The position numbers were made by a program, and so were the translations under genes. Source: Gloeophyllum trabeum ATCC 11539 (Eukaryota; Basidiomycota; Agaricomycetes; Gloeophyllales; Gloeophyllaceae). From it: a stretch of 64,000 nucleotides of DNA. Positions 24,301 through 36,353 of this stretch are shown here, piece by piece. Below the pieces are notes generated by a model that worked only from the letters and a program-made list of their open reading frames with translations, did not search any database and was not told the origin of the DNA. The stretch covers positions 1,544,677 to 1,608,676 of the forward strand of contig NW_006920414.1 in NCBI RefSeq assembly GCF_000344685.1. The letters are read 5' to 3'. Numbering within the stretch: position 1 is the first letter of the stretch; each line of letters starts with the position of its first letter.

Positions 24301-26718
24301 CTTGCGCTGTAGTGTCTGACCAGGCATATCCTACAGTATATTACGATCAAAGCCACCCGTCTCATCGTCCGCGCTGTGGGCGAACTGGACGCGGAAGCCA
24401 TTCCAGCTGAGTCAACCGTCATCGAAGACTTCGCAGATGCGGAAGAGGGCTATGTAGAGGGCGAAAAGCTGGCGGCCAACGGAGAAGCAGGGTTCGTCGA
24501 AAGGAAGATCGATATCGCCACGTATCGGCCGACGATCAACGAGAAAGGTGAATGGCTGCTGAGTGAGGTCGACCTAGAGTGGATACAGGAAGGTTGTGGC
24601 ATCCTGGGTACGGGAGGAGGAGGGAGTCCGTATCCCCCATTCATCATGTAAGGCTGGCTTTGGCTGAAGTTTGCCACAACGCTGACGAAGAGAGACCAGG
24701 GCTCGTGAGATCCTGCGAGAAGGCGGGTGTATCAAGGTCATCTCCTCGGATTCTCTCCCGGATGATGCGATGGTATGCCTTGCATTCGCTTTTAGTGGTA
24801 TCATATGCTCATTCATCCAATTGCAAATTCAGATATTCAGAGGGCACTTTGTAAGACCTCGCCATTGTGTGGCACTGACTTGAGAAAAACTCACGACTAT
24901 TACTATAGATGGGTAGCCCATCTGTGTCGAATGAGCGACTGCAAGCCGGAACGGAAGTCGAAACTGCTTGTCGAAATCTGATGAAATTCTTGAACGCCGG
25001 AAAGCCTGCAGCAGTCATCTCGTGAGACACCTTGCCTCGGTACCGGAAATATGAGCACTAATACTTGGCGAGCGCAGTGATGAGATTGGTGGGGGCAATG
25101 GCATCCAACCGATGATTCTTGCATCCGCGAAGCATCTCGAGTGAGTGCCACCCTCCGCTGCTTCTTACAGGCTTCGCTAACAATAGGCCCTGGACGGCGT
25201 ATCCAATGAAGTATTCCTGTGTAAGTTGATTAATGCCACTCTTCCAACAATCATGCTGATTTCCGGAATCTAATCAGCTTCGACGGTGATTTAATGGGTC
25301 GGGCCTATCCTCAGATGTGGTATGTGAACCTAGGGCGGCTGAGAGTGTGCATTGCTTACCGTGATGCTATCAGGCAGAGCCTTCCGGCGGCGTTCTCAGT
25401 GCCGGCGAGTCTGACCCCTTGTGCTATCGCAGACGGTGTCAATAATTCAATTGTGAGCACACGGCGGTATGCAATCGAAGCAGTCTATCATGGTATTAAA
25501 TCAAGTTCATAGGTATTGCCTTCCACGTCCGATCAGTATATGGTTGAGACCATGTGCGGGTTACTGTCGTCGAGAAACTCGGATTTATCGGGACTGACGC
25601 TAACTTTAGACTAAGAGGCGTATGCACCACTTTGGGTAGCAAGGCTGGTGTTAGTATGGCCCCTCTCACTGCCAAGACCTGCAGAGAATACGGGGTCACT
25701 CGGACTGTATCACAGGTGAGTTATCTAGGCACTGAATTATCCAAGAGGTCCATTGTCATTCTATTCTAGGCGTGGAGACTCGGGAAAGCTGTCGCTGAAT
25801 GCCGCTCTAAGAGGTGAAGGCCACAGTTTAGGTTCAACAAGGAGTATACCGCTTACTGTATCATGATCCAGTGATTTGGGTGGCATAACGGATGCTATCC
25901 TCAGCCTGCAAAACGGCAAATGCCTGTTTGTTGGTAAGATCGTGGGAATCGAGCGTGAAGTACGAGCTGGTTTTACGGTACGTCTCCATCCACTTCCCGA
26001 GCGGAGCATGACTGAGCTGAAGATCGTAGTGGGGTTCCGTTACTAGTATGTGCTGCTTTCGTGGTTGTCGTTCGTTATTCAGGATAACACGGAATAATTC
26101 TAGTGGCACCGCTTACCCTCGAGGAGGAAGAGAGCAAAGGCTCCAAGAACCTGCCAGATGAATCTGCAATGCAAAACGCAACTTTGCGTATTGAGTTCCA
26201 GAACGAGAATTTGCGCGCAGACCTGACTTCATCGGGTGGTAGGACTGAGGTAAGGGCTATAACGGCCTCGACCCACGGCTGTCATCCAAGAAGCTAAGCA
26301 CAATGTATCACATATGACAGCTCATCGCGGTGGTCCCTGATCTTATCACCGTCCTCGACTCTCAATCTGGCTCCGCCTTGGGAACGCACGAATATCGCTA
26401 CGGTGTAAGTACCGCCCCTTCCTTTCGTGAACTTGCTTCCGTGTTGACTTCCAACCAATCGATACGCACAGCTTCGTGTAACCGTGATCGCACTGGCGGG
26501 CCATCCGCTTTGGTCCACTAAGGAAGGTCTGAAGACGGGTGGCCCCGGAGCGTTCGGGTGAGCAAGATCTCATCTTTCACGTGTAACCGGAACTACACTC
26601 AGCGCATGGACTATACCCCTCGTGTGTGCACAGATTAGATTTGCCATACATGCCAGTAGGTGAATATCGCGAGCCGGTCTCCGTCATCGAGGAGTACGGC
26701 CCTGGCATCCGAAAGTGA
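21365..26718 (+). CDS. Hydantoinase/oxoprolinase-DUF917 fusion protein
   Basis: Thirty-one exons give 1009 residues with phase kept at every junction; boundaries include 21365-21599, 21669-21757, 21813-21920, 22810-22923, 23599-23785, 24337-24647 and 26634-26718. The N-terminal half is hydantoinase/oxoprolinase: the ATP-phosphate motif GVDVGGTNTDG, then CPPFLDFPPSL, VDIGGTTTDVG, GLGGGSIV, VFGGSTRTATD and LLVGGGSVIAP. From about residue 620 comes DUF917: GCGILGTGGGGSPY, DEIGGGNGIQPM, DGDLMGRAYPQMW, MAPLTAKTCREYGV, then LDSQSGSALGTHEYRYG. Family enzymes hydrolyse 5-oxoproline or hydantoins using ATP; the fungal fusion's substrate is not known to me. Micro-exons: 24833-24850 (18 nt), 25212-25220 (9 nt), 26030-26045 (16 nt). 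Most introns are 45-70 nt; one (23034-23598) is 565 nt. No frame-breaking change was found. Confidence 0.9.
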
Positions 26719-27118
26719 CTAGAGGAGTGTTTTCGAGAAGGGTGAAGCAAAACACAGCTCTACGGCGATTCCAACTTCAAATCCGGGCCATGGAAGCGCG
26801 CGTAGGGAGACAGCATATGTATTTGATCTATATATACCAGATAGAGATAGATCTACATTTCTAGAATATTAGGAGGGGATCAGGATATCGCCTAATAAAT
26901 ACGGGTCCATAAATACGTGCGATGGGATGAATAATGGATACAAAGAGCTTGCGTGTAATGTACGTGCAACGAGTGGATGATGGGCTGAATGCGACATTAC
27001 AGTATACGGAATCACCGGAATACTTTTGGAATAGTGACAGATAAATAGTGCGTGCGGGCATGGCTCGGATGGTCATTATATGTACAGGCATTTCCGGCTT
27101 GATTCGGAGGCCAGCATG
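26719..27118. other. Convergent 3' region
   Basis: AT-rich with TATATATA-like and GATAGAGATAGATC stretches between two convergent genes. Probably both 3' UTRs. Confidence 0.45.
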
Positions 27119-27686
27119 TCATCGCCGGCCTGCTGCGCGCTTGTAGTCGTTCTGCTTGTTCTTGAGTCCTTCGAGAAGGTGGTAGAGGATCGTGCGGACC
27201 GCAGGCATGTACTGTTCGAGGACCTGCGGCGACGGGTCTTCAGCGAGACACTGCTCGAGCACTGCACGTAGCTCCCTTGGAACTGCGTAGATTTCGCTTT
27301 GCGGGGAGGCAGTTCTGAGCACTAAGGGGGGGCTGGTGTGACAGATTCTTACCTCATGTCAATATTGTGGCGGGCGAACGCAGTGACCATGGTGTTGAAT
27401 TCATTGCCCAGCTGGACGTACACGTCGCTGACTTGGGTTTCCGAGGCCCTCATTTCGCTCCATTTCCGGAGAACGTCTTGTAGCCGTGTGGTGGCCAGCA
27501 GGAGGTTCTGAACTGCCGTCGGGACATCGACGATTGGTGTCTGACGTTCTTCATGAAATTCAGGATCGCAAAACAGAAGGAATCGCTACCCACTGCAGAC
27601 GACGACTGTTGCCTGCGACTGTCCGTCGACGAGCCGCCCGGCGAGCTCGATGCATAGCCAAATCTCTGGTACGCTGAACCAGACAT
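27119..27686 (-). CDS. Stand-alone Bud6/AIP3 N-terminal-domain protein
   Basis: Minus-strand exons 27594-27686, 27353-27540 and 27119-27296 give 152 residues. After a Ser/Gly/Gln-rich head of 31 residues comes a helical domain (TAVQNLL, SETQVSDVYVQLGNEFN, ELRAVLEQCLAED, LEQYMPAVRTIL, LLEGLKNKQNDYKR) that matches, residue for residue in many places, the N-terminal domain of the full-length Bud6 encoded at 39628-42884. Intron positions and phases (0 and 2) are the same in both. The protein then stops, so it lacks the disordered middle and the actin/formin-binding core. An alternative in-frame acceptor (TCAG, 18 nt upstream) exists for exon 3; the AAAG chosen matches the BUD6 junction. It may compete for or localise partners of the Bud6 N-terminus; this is inference. 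Confidence 0.8.
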
Positions 27687-29398
27687 TGCGGGGCGTGTAC
27701 GAATGACTTCCAGGACTGTGGAAGGGGAGATTAAATAGCGTGCGCGCGGATGTACAGCCGACGTCGAGATGCGGACGCAGCAGGGAAATAAGAAGAATTA
27801 TAGAAAGAGTATGTTGGGAGAAACTACGGGAGCATGAGGCTTGTATAGCATTGGCAGTTCATGCTGTCGTGCGTGACTGCTATGCGGCGTCATGGCAAAT
27901 CCCGTACGAGAACGGCCAGATCTCGCTGACGTAACCACCCAAAACGTGGTGGCGATGCACGCAGGGCTATGCCCGTGACACGAAGCTGATCCCGCCTTGA
28001 TGGCAAGCCGCTATGTTGCCTTGTTAGCTTGCAACGACCAGCGACTGGCAAGCCCTTGCCCCCCTGGCGAGGTCCTGCACCAGCATCGACCTCGGGAGGG
28101 GGGCGAGACGGTATGGATTTATCTCGATGAATCAGGAATTAAGATCCGTCGGACATGTGCTCCGGAAGAGTATGTACCATATGCGCAGCTTGCATTGCTT
28201 TTGCCCACGTTGAATCGGAAGCTGCGTCAGTGATTCAGGCTGATAATAAGTTTGCCATTGTCTTGTATGTTTTCTAGACTCTGGATTGCGCAGTCGATCG
28301 AGTAATAGCGCAGTCTGAGTTGCTCAGCGCTCAATATTCAATGCTCCTCGACGTTTGCGTGACGACACGGCTGCCAGCTGGTAAGTCCGACTCCTCTCGT
28401 GTCCCCGACCCGTGGGCCGTGCTTTCATCGATCAACGATGTAGATCACGGACAGGCCACGGAGGCCAAGTGACGATCATGATCGTGGCTACTGTTTGTTG
28501 CTGGTATCCACAGCGTGTGTCTGAATGATCATGCAAAGGGGCGGCATGTCGCAAATGATACTCTCAGGGCCTCCAGTGATTGACTGGAGAGGCCACTCCC
28601 TAGACGTCATTTCACACTGTCTTGCAGAGTGGGACCGATACCTTTGCAATATCGTGCAAATACGCGATCGGAACACGGGCTGCGGTCATCCTCCTGCGGG
28701 TACGTGTCCTCACCAGACATTTCCGGTGCTCGAAACTCCGGATTTAACCCTTCAGGGACTACCTTCCAACTTGCAGAGTGGCCAATGTCAGGTCTGCCAC
28801 CATGATCCCCCTTGAAGCTCGTATCGCAACCCAATCCAAGTATACCTATAGCAGAATTCGGGAAGATTGAGTTCGCAGATCCGACTTACCATCCAGGTAT
28901 CTGGCGGCTCCGGGTTCGTCACCCCCGAGAGTACCTACTCCTCGCACATCCGCGGGGAAGTGTTTGGCTACTGCCAATCCTGAAACGTCTCCGAGAGACC
29001 GATGATATCACGGGGCCGTTTCCACTACTGCTTCATGTATAACAGTACTCGTACCTGGAGGCGTTCCGCATCTGTTCGGCCAGGTACAATGGTGTGCGCA
29101 CCTATTTATGCTCCTCGATCGTAATCAAGGGACGCCGATGTGCGCGCTGTCGCATTTCGTCGCGGGAGAAGGCAGAGACAAGGTTAGACCCCCCCCCCCC
29201 AAGGAATCCGGGCGCCATATACAGGAGTGACACGGCCTGCACGAAGATACGTTGCAGGAAACCACCGGCACCAAACGGGCGCAACCGTGATCCTGCATCA
29301 TTCCATCTAGACGCAAGAGGTAGCGCTACACGATCCTACCACTGATTCCGCCCATGGACCACGCCGGGGCGGAGGCGGCACATGGCCGCGGGCGCGAT
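27687..29398. other. Unassigned region with weak coding-like frames
   Basis: Plus-strand frames at 28105-28233, 28525-28815 and 28858-29042 have protein-like composition, and a GTCTGC...GCAG intron could join the last two in more than one frame. No motif is recognised. A run of 13 C lies near 29188. I do not call a gene. Confidence 0.35.
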
Positions 29399-30414
29399 CT
29401 AGGACGGCTTTCTCCTCGGGTCTCGCACCTCCACGTCTTTCAATATCTCCTGAACTTCGGCCTTGAACTCGGCCTGTGTAGCAACAGAGATGATGTGAGC
29501 GGTAAACACCAATCATGACAGCAGCTCTCAAAGGTAAAATGCAACAATCGAGATGGATAGGGCGTACATACGTTCTTTGCGTATTCGTCGCACAGCGGCT
29601 TCACCTGCCTGAATGCCCAGCCGAACTCGTTCATCATCTTTTCCTTCTGGTGGTTGTGCGCGGGGCTCTGATGCTGCCGCTCGAAGGCAAAGAGGAACCG
29701 CGCGATGCGCAGCCGCACATCTTTGTTGCTGATTGCGTGGTACTCTCCAATACTCGAGGGAAACTGGCGGTCGAGGCGCTGGCGGCGTTCTAGCTCTTCC
29801 TTCTCGAGTTCCGTGCGGCGTTGTTGAAGGGGAGTGATGGTTTGCAAGTGGCTGTACTGCAGCATGGAGAGTTCATTGGCTCTCGATATTGATGCTGGTC
29901 CATTTGCGTTCCGTATATCTCGATAGAGCCTCTATTGCAGTAGACCTCGCTCGCAGGCTGTCTATCTTGCGCGTAGCGGCATGCGCCACTCACCTGAGTA
30001 TCTTTATCCCACCCAACGATTTCGGATGAATACGTCGCGTCCAGCACTTCCCCCCAGTACGTTTCCGCCTGGTAGTCAACCAGGTCTTGTACATCCTTAC
30101 GATGTTTCTCCTTCATATCACGTATCTGCCCTTTGAGGCCGGGTAGAGTCCGACTATCAGGCTTGCCAATATCTTCTTTCATCTCGTCCAGACTTCAGGA
30201 ATCTCCGAGCTCAGAATCCCACAGACGCCACAACAGCATACCTTGGAAAGAACGACCCTTTCTTCTCCAGTACGTGCTGCACGAAGCTATGCCTCTCGGC
30301 TGCGTCCCGGAGCTCCCGTTCGTATCGCCGCTTGCGCGCCTCATCCCAGTTGGAATCCGGGTCTCCGTAGGGTTTTCCTGGGATGTCGCTTTCCGAGAGT
30401 CCGTTCTTGCTCAT
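29399..30414 (-). CDS. Hypothetical charged, helical protein
   Basis: Four minus-strand exons, 30242-30414, 29994-30192, 29572-29931 and 29399-29473, give 268 residues with all phases kept. The chain is rich in Lys, Arg, Glu and Gln. A long helical, coiled-coil-like part covers about residues 70-180 (MKEKHRKDVQDLVDYQAE and ELEKEELERRQRLDRQF). The end of exon 3 contains conserved-looking GWAFRQVKPLCDEYAK. There is no signal peptide or membrane segment. I do not recognise the family. The gene lies between the F-box gene and the Bud6-N gene on the same strand and has no counterpart in the mirror-image block on the right. Confidence 0.7.
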
Positions 30415-30752
30415 TGTATCAAGTGAGTGCCACCGCAAGAAGCTGCTGCGCGATCAATCAAGGACTTTCCAAAGACCGATTAGGAAGGTGTCGGCTATGT
30501 TAGGCAAATGTTGTGGCACCAAAGATCCTGCACTCTCGAGGCTATCTGCCCAGCTGATACAGCCATCATCGTATCAGCGATTCTAACATGCTTGTATATT
30601 GCTTAGGGAGCCAACACATCTGATACAAATTACGAGAAAGAAAACTAGAGCAATGAAGATATATCGAACATAATGCCCTCCTGCGACCTATTACTAGTAG
30701 AGACCTTCACGGGTCTGATGACCTCTGAAATTTCTCTATGTCTCTCAAGCAA

Positions 30753-32562
30753 TCACCAGTGTATGTCTTCCTTGTGGTATTCTCGTATAGTCCATAGCCA
30801 CGTCTCGTTTATGCCGTACGGGTCAGAGGACGGCTCATCTGCCAAATCGACACTCGCTCTGTATCTAGACCCGCTGGAACTTATGTCTTGGCTGACGGAT
30901 CGCAAAATATTGCGATAGTAAGCGAAATCATCGTGATTCGTACTTCCCAGACTGATTCGCAGGTGTTTCAGGGCTGGTAATGAGAAAGGCCAATGTTTGG
31001 ACGGATCGCGTTTCAACATGCACTCAACCAGCAACATAATGTCGTGATCGCCCCAGAGGGGTTCGGGCAGACGGAGTTGAAGCGACGAGAGACTGGGGAC
31101 TTCCCTGAACAGAGATACCAGCTCGAGAGGATTTCTGGGACTTGTACGTGGATCCAGCTGCAATGTCTGCAGTAGACATCTTGACCGACCGAGCATGTTC
31201 CTCCAGCATTCGGAGAGCCCGATAACGCCCCACACTACGAGGTGCTCGAGTCTAGGAAGATAAAGCTGCTCGACAAAGCGGGTGATGATAAGATCCCCGT
31301 GGCCATCTTCGTCGTACTGTTCGAACATGACCTCCAGAGACTGAAGATCCGGCGCATGAATCGGTTCAATGCCGGGAAGGATGTCCTCTAGTAATTGTTC
31401 CTTGTGGCGAACGCGTACAGCCAAGCTCAATTCCACGAGCGCAGGACATCCCTTCACTACGCTGTGAAGTCGATTAAGACACTGCAATGATTGGAATCGT
31501 ATATTGAGAGACGTCAACCGGCCCCAAGGTATTATCAAGTTCTCGTATTGAAGAATGAAGGACCAGTCGAAAGTAAGGGCCCGAAGTCCAGGAACCCTGA
31601 TAACGTGACCAGAAGGAACGATGGGGGTGTAGTCCTTGATTGCACGAACTTGTATTGTGAGTTGCCGGAGCAAGGGTAGGGGTATCGAATGAATCCCAGG
31701 CGATAGGGGCAGGGGAAAACGCCTATCTACAGCGAGAGTGAGTGATACACTTTCGCAACGCTTGATGTGTTTTGCCACTATGGCGAGCACATCGTCAACA
31801 GCGGGGAGGATCTTATCCACGTGCCACCGTTCATCTACCCTTTGGTGCGCCATCAGTGCTGCAGGCGATATTCCCAGACTCAACGGGAGCTCGTTTGCGA
31901 GAGCGAGATGCATCGTCAAAGGAAGCCTGCCTGCCCGAGTAATCGACATTTCCGCGAACTCGGGCACAATACATCTACCACCCTTCAAGAACAGGATAGA
32001 CCACAGTTCGTGGGTATTCGCAGCGACGTCCCTCCAGTGACGACAGACCCATGTAAGACGCAAATGTCCATAGCTTGGGGAGACGCTAGGATGACCGTAG
32101 AGATCATCCCAAAGATAGTGAAGGAAGACCAGGCCGAGCAGCTCCACGGGCAATCCGAACAACCCGCGGACCGGAGATAGCAAGGACCTGCATATCGCAA
32201 TATACTCCTCAACCGGTGTACGCTTCTGGGAGATTCTGATAAACTCCTGCACAAGTTCGTCGCCGTGGCATGCCATCTCGAGGATGGAGACTTCAGCTTC
32301 AATGGCATCCAATGCAGCGATCGCAATGCGTATTTCTTCCAGCAGGAGAAGGCGATCAACATCAGACGCAAGTCTGTTTACGTTCATGAGACGTTCAACG
32401 ACTTCTGTAACGCCGGGAGAGCGGACGTGAACAGACGTCAAGCCAGAATGAATCACGTTACATACCCGATCTCCTCCAGAGAACCCGTGGAGCGGACCCA
32501 AAGCGCAGCTGATGGCCACTACCGGAGTATTGAAGGGTAACCTTACTGAATGGAGCGTCCAT
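30753..32562 (-). CDS. F-box-like/LRR-type protein, paralogue of 36833
   Basis: Two minus-strand exons, 32466-32562 and 30753-32404, give 582 residues. A longer open frame starting at 32567 reads through the intron in a wrong frame; the GTATGT...TTACAG intron with ATG at 32562 restores the family start E-V-V-E-R-L. Residues about 35-80 form helices, then CRSLLSPVRGLFGLPVEL opens the F-box-like domain (LPVELLGLVFLHYL), followed by VCRHWRDVAANTHELWS, the usual C-terminal end of agaricomycete F-box-like domains. The rest is a leucine-rich region without strict repeats (LPLLRQLTIQV, LVELSLAVRV, PALKHLRISL). Such proteins recruit substrates to SCF ubiquitin ligases; the partner is unknown. Same intron phase (1) and position as the gene at 36833. 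Confidence 0.85.
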
Positions 32563-32999
32563 CTCATTCATGGAATGCAGGATCAACTATTCCAGGAGAG
32601 ACTCGAATGTTGACCGGGGTATAACTAGAAGGTTAAAGTTCCTGTTTATGAATACCAGTGTGTCTCTTCAATTGTCTTCTAAGTTGTCAGGAGTGAGCAG
32701 TCGACGCGTCAGAGGGTAAGCCACAGAGAGGTTGTGGCAGCGAAGACGAACTCATATTTCTCACGCTAGGGCTGCCACATAGTGTGACCATAACGTACCA
32801 GTCACGAATGTCACAACTTACGAAACCATGCAGAGAGAAGCCACTGCCTCGCAGTGAGGGTGCGAGGTATGCCTGTCCTGACTGCACAAAGAGGCTCGCC
32901 TTGCACTACGCTTGTCGTCCGACAATATTTCAAAGGAACTGCTACCTTGCACAATCGGCTGCGTCCATCTACATACCGACAACTGTCGCAACAGATATT

Positions 33000-34949
33000 C
33001 TAATTCTTCCAACTGGGGGTGTAAGAGCGATGCCTGTCAGCCTCGGCGCAAGCGACGAGTCAGACCCACTCACATTTTCACCGTCTTGTCCCTCCCACCG
33101 CTAACGACTTTGTCCGCCACAAAATCTACACAGTAAACCTCGTCCGTATGGCCCGGAAGATCATTCTTCAGCTTGTACGTCTTCAAATCCCATATCTACG
33201 TCGCGCTAAGTCAGGACATGAGACAGCACGCAACGGACACACTGACCTTCAACGTCGTGTCCTTACTCGCGCTCACCAGCATCCGGGAGTCCGCGCTCCA
33301 AGCGAGCCTATAGACAGGCCCGACGTGGCCCCGGAGCGTCGCGATGTACTTGCCCGTTCGCCCCTCCCATATCCGGATCGCGTTGTCCCAGCCGGCGCTT
33401 GCCGCCCACCGGCCGTCCGGTGAGAACGCGACGTGCGAAATCTGCCGCTGGTGGCCTGTCAGTCGGGTGATGGGTCTCGTCGACGGAGCAGAATCAGAGG
33501 AGGGGAAGAGAGACCAGAGGAAGAGGGTGTGGTCGTCTGAGCCTGAGATGAGGAGTTCGGGCGTGGAGGCGAGAAGGGTGTTGTATCTCTCCAGCGCGAG
33601 TTTCTGAGCTGTACGCCTTTGAGGATTAGAGGATGATGCAGGGAACAGGGGGCATATGTCACAAACCTTCCTCCTCTGACGCGGGTTTCTTGCCCTTGTG
33701 GTTATATGGTCCCGTTCGGAGGACGAAATCAGTGTTGAGCGTGAGCGTCGTCACCCAATGTGCGTGATCTTTCAGCGTGTACAAAGGTTTCCCCTACGCT
33801 TCGCATAAGCCAGTACAGACCCACAAAGTAGGCCTCTCTTACCCCGTTGGCGTCCCAGACCCTCACAGTCCTGTCGCTTGATGCGGTGTAGAGCACGCCC
33901 TTTCCGCCCATCCCGCCACCGCCCCAGCGAACAACGTTTACGCTGGCCGAATGACCACCCAGCGCATATTCCAAGCGGCGAGTGGATGCATTCCAGACAC
34001 GGACCGTACCGTCTTTGGAAGAAGATGCCAGGCGCGGCGATGAGGCGTTTCTATATCGAAAGGATATGAGAAAGAAGATCCGCTACAAATTAACGGGGCG
34101 TACATGTGGATTGGCTCCCAGGCAAGGGAAGTGACCCATTTTGTATGGCCTTTGAGGGCGTCGCCAATCGGCTTCCCGGTTTTGGGGTCCCATAGTCTAA
34201 CCTGCAACGAGTGGGTTGTGAATATCAGCATTGAAGCACAGCTGTAGGTAGGTACGTACGTGTCCATCATGCCCGCCAGTAGCAAGTTTCCTCTCCATCG
34301 CCTCCCATTCGACACATAATACCCAGCCTTTGTGCCCCGAGAGTGTATGGGATGGTGTTTCAGTGAAGAGATCCCAGAGACGAGCGGTGCAGTCGCCAGA
34401 ACCGGTTGCGAGAAGATTCCCGGTTGGTGAGAAGGAGGCACAAAGGATCGGTGATGCATGTCCTGATAGCGTTGATGAGCAACGGGTTGCTGGCCGCACC
34501 TTGAACACTGCTTGAGGAGAACATCGGATCACAAAGACGTCTTCTGGTGTAAATGCTTTTGAAGCATGCGACAACACGTCTTCTTCTATAGATTTCGCGA
34601 TGACCACGCGAGAAGGAGCTCCAGCAGTAACAGCGTCTGCTGGGAGCTCTATTGAGAAGGAAAACGGCACGGGATCCTCATCCTGAACCAGAAAGCTGCG
34701 TGAGTAAGAGAGATGTCAATAACGGATGTAAGATACACTCACCTTGACCGACAACTTGTTGACCAAAGCCTCTAGTCCTTCTCTCGACACATTTGCTGGT
34801 AGGTTGACGGCAGGTGCTAAAGGTGAGCCATCGTCCTCTGAAACGAATTGTACCACGACATTTGCAGTGGCTTTCGGCGGCTCTGGGGCGGGCTGTGGTA
34901 TGCCATGGTACACCTTTTGACGTTTCGGCGGGGGGAGTAGGACAGACAT
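33000..34949 (-). CDS. RSA4: 60S ribosome assembly WD-repeat protein Rsa4/NLE1
   Basis: Eight minus-strand exons: 34743-34949, 34260-34682, 34104-34201, 33843-34050, 33667-33793, 33247-33608, 33074-33195 and a last one of 13 nt, 33000-33012; 519 residues, as in yeast Rsa4. The N-terminus is MSVLLPPPKRQK followed by a ubiquitin-like NLE domain (VVVQFVSEDDG...LPANVSREGLEALVNKL). Seven or eight WD repeats follow, with GH...D...W[DN] signatures such as SGDCTARLWD, SSKDGTVRVWN, SSDRTVRVWD, GSDDHTLFLW, GWDNAIRIWE, ASKDTTLKIWD and GGRDKTVKIW. In the nucleolus Rsa4 is pulled by the AAA ATPase Rea1 (midasin) through the N-terminal domain to release pre-60S factors. The terminal mini-exon supplies IWKN and the stop, completing the last blade. 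Confidence 0.95.
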
Positions 34950-35236
34950 AGCTCAGGTTGGCAGCGAAACCAGAGCGAAACGAAATTTCTTTCTTGGTCG
35001 AGCAGATGACGTGAATGCTATTACGCGAGTCAAGATTGGCTTCGCTAAGAGCGTGGGAGCGCGTGTAGGAGGAAGCGCCTTTTATGGAACTCACCGCCAA
35101 CGCTTGACATTCGATCGCGTATCATCATGCTTACAATTGCTTTATACAGCTTGTCTCTGACGCCCAATTGAGCTAGAATGCTCGCGTCATCCATGTCGCC
35201 GAGTCCATATAAAATGTTGCCCGATGTAAGGACGGT
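34950..35236. promoter_or_regulatory. Bidirectional promoter region RSA4 / pirin
   Basis: 287 bp between divergent ATGs. This is also the centre of the mirror-image arrangement of paralogues. No TATA box is evident. Confidence 0.55.
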
Positions 35237-36353
35237 ATGCGCATCTTCTTCAGCCTGTTCGCTCTCCTCGTCACGGTGTACGCAATCCTTCGCGGCCCCC
35301 TCAAACCCAAACGATTCCGTAGTGCAAGCTTGACTGCCCGATTACTGTCTACTTTGCCCAGTTTGACGAACATGTCCGTCAAGATTGTCCCTCGGCGTAG
35401 CGAGGAACGTGGTCACGCCGACCATGGATGGCTGCACACGTTCCATACCTTCTCTTTTGCCAGGTACGTCGACAAATATTTCGTACAAACCATCTCAGGG
35501 ATTGACATCTAGTTCTCAGCTATGCTGACTGGAGTCACGATCAATATGGCTGCCTTCGTGTCATTAACGAAGACCGGGTAGAAGCCAACACCGGATTCGG
35601 CACCCATCCTCACCGCGAGTTCGAAATCTTCTCATACGTGGTGGACGGAGAGCTCGCTCAGTACGTTATTGCGCCACTTCTGTTGATCATTCATCAATCT
35701 GACGCCGCGGTTACAGTCATGACTCTATGGGCAACAAAGAGGTCCTGAAGCGTGGCGACGTCCAAATGACCTCCGCAGGAACCGGTATCCGGCACAGCGA
35801 GCACGCGCACGGACCCAAACAAGTCCACTTTCTTCAAATCTGGGCACTTCCCTACCAAAGAGGCCTTCAACCCAAATACTACAACCGGTGCGTCCTGTCT
35901 TTGTCGTATAGGCATAATGACCCGAGCTAACTTGGCTGCAGCCACTTCACCGACGCCGAGAAAACTAACAAGCTCGCGACGATAGTCGCCCCGGTCAACA
36001 GTCCGGGCGTCATCGACTCTCGCGAGGCCCCTGGGCCCACTCCGATCCACGCTCAGCTTTATATGCACGCGTCTCTCGTCTCGCCACAGACCACGCTCAC
36101 GCACGCCTTGCCCAAGCCCGCCAGCACTTCCTCGCCCGCCAAGGCGTACATACATGTGATACAGAAGTCGGGGTACAACACGGGCCCGGCGAAGGGCGGG
36201 AGGGTGAAGGTGAGCGGCGCCGGCGAGGAGGGTGTGGTCCTTGGTGAGGGCGATGGGGCGTATATCGCCGGTGAGACCCGCGCAGAGCTGAGGATAGAAA
36301 ACGTCGGCGATAGAGTGTGCGAGATTGTTTTGTTCGATGTGGATGCTGCCTAG
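35237..36353 (+). CDS. Pirin-family protein with N-terminal hydrophobic extension
   Basis: Exons 35237-35463, 35520-35660, 35717-35887 and 35942-36353 give 316 residues. The bicupin core starts at an internal Met (residue 46, [20 protein letters not shown]) and shows the metal-binding histidines of pirin: [14 protein letters not shown], and [12 protein letters not shown], followed by HFLQIWALP. Pirins are Fe-binding nuclear cofactors or quercetinase-like dioxygenases. The first 45 residues carry a hydrophobic helix ([15 protein letters not shown]) followed by basic residues, unusual for a family that is normally soluble. It could be a signal anchor or mitochondrial targeting signal, or translation may start at Met46. 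The C-terminal cupin is Gly/Ala-rich with an expected GEGDGAYI turn. Confidence 0.9.

Noticed and set aside
25187..25220. AATAG acceptor giving a 34 nt exon in the hydantoinase gene
   Set aside because: It shifts frame to an early stop in the next exon; the 9 nt exon restores the conserved motif.
32405..32567. N-terminus of the uninterrupted 604-codon F-box frame
   Set aside because: It reads through a GTATGT...TTACAG intron; the spliced start at 32562 restores the motif shared with the paralogue.
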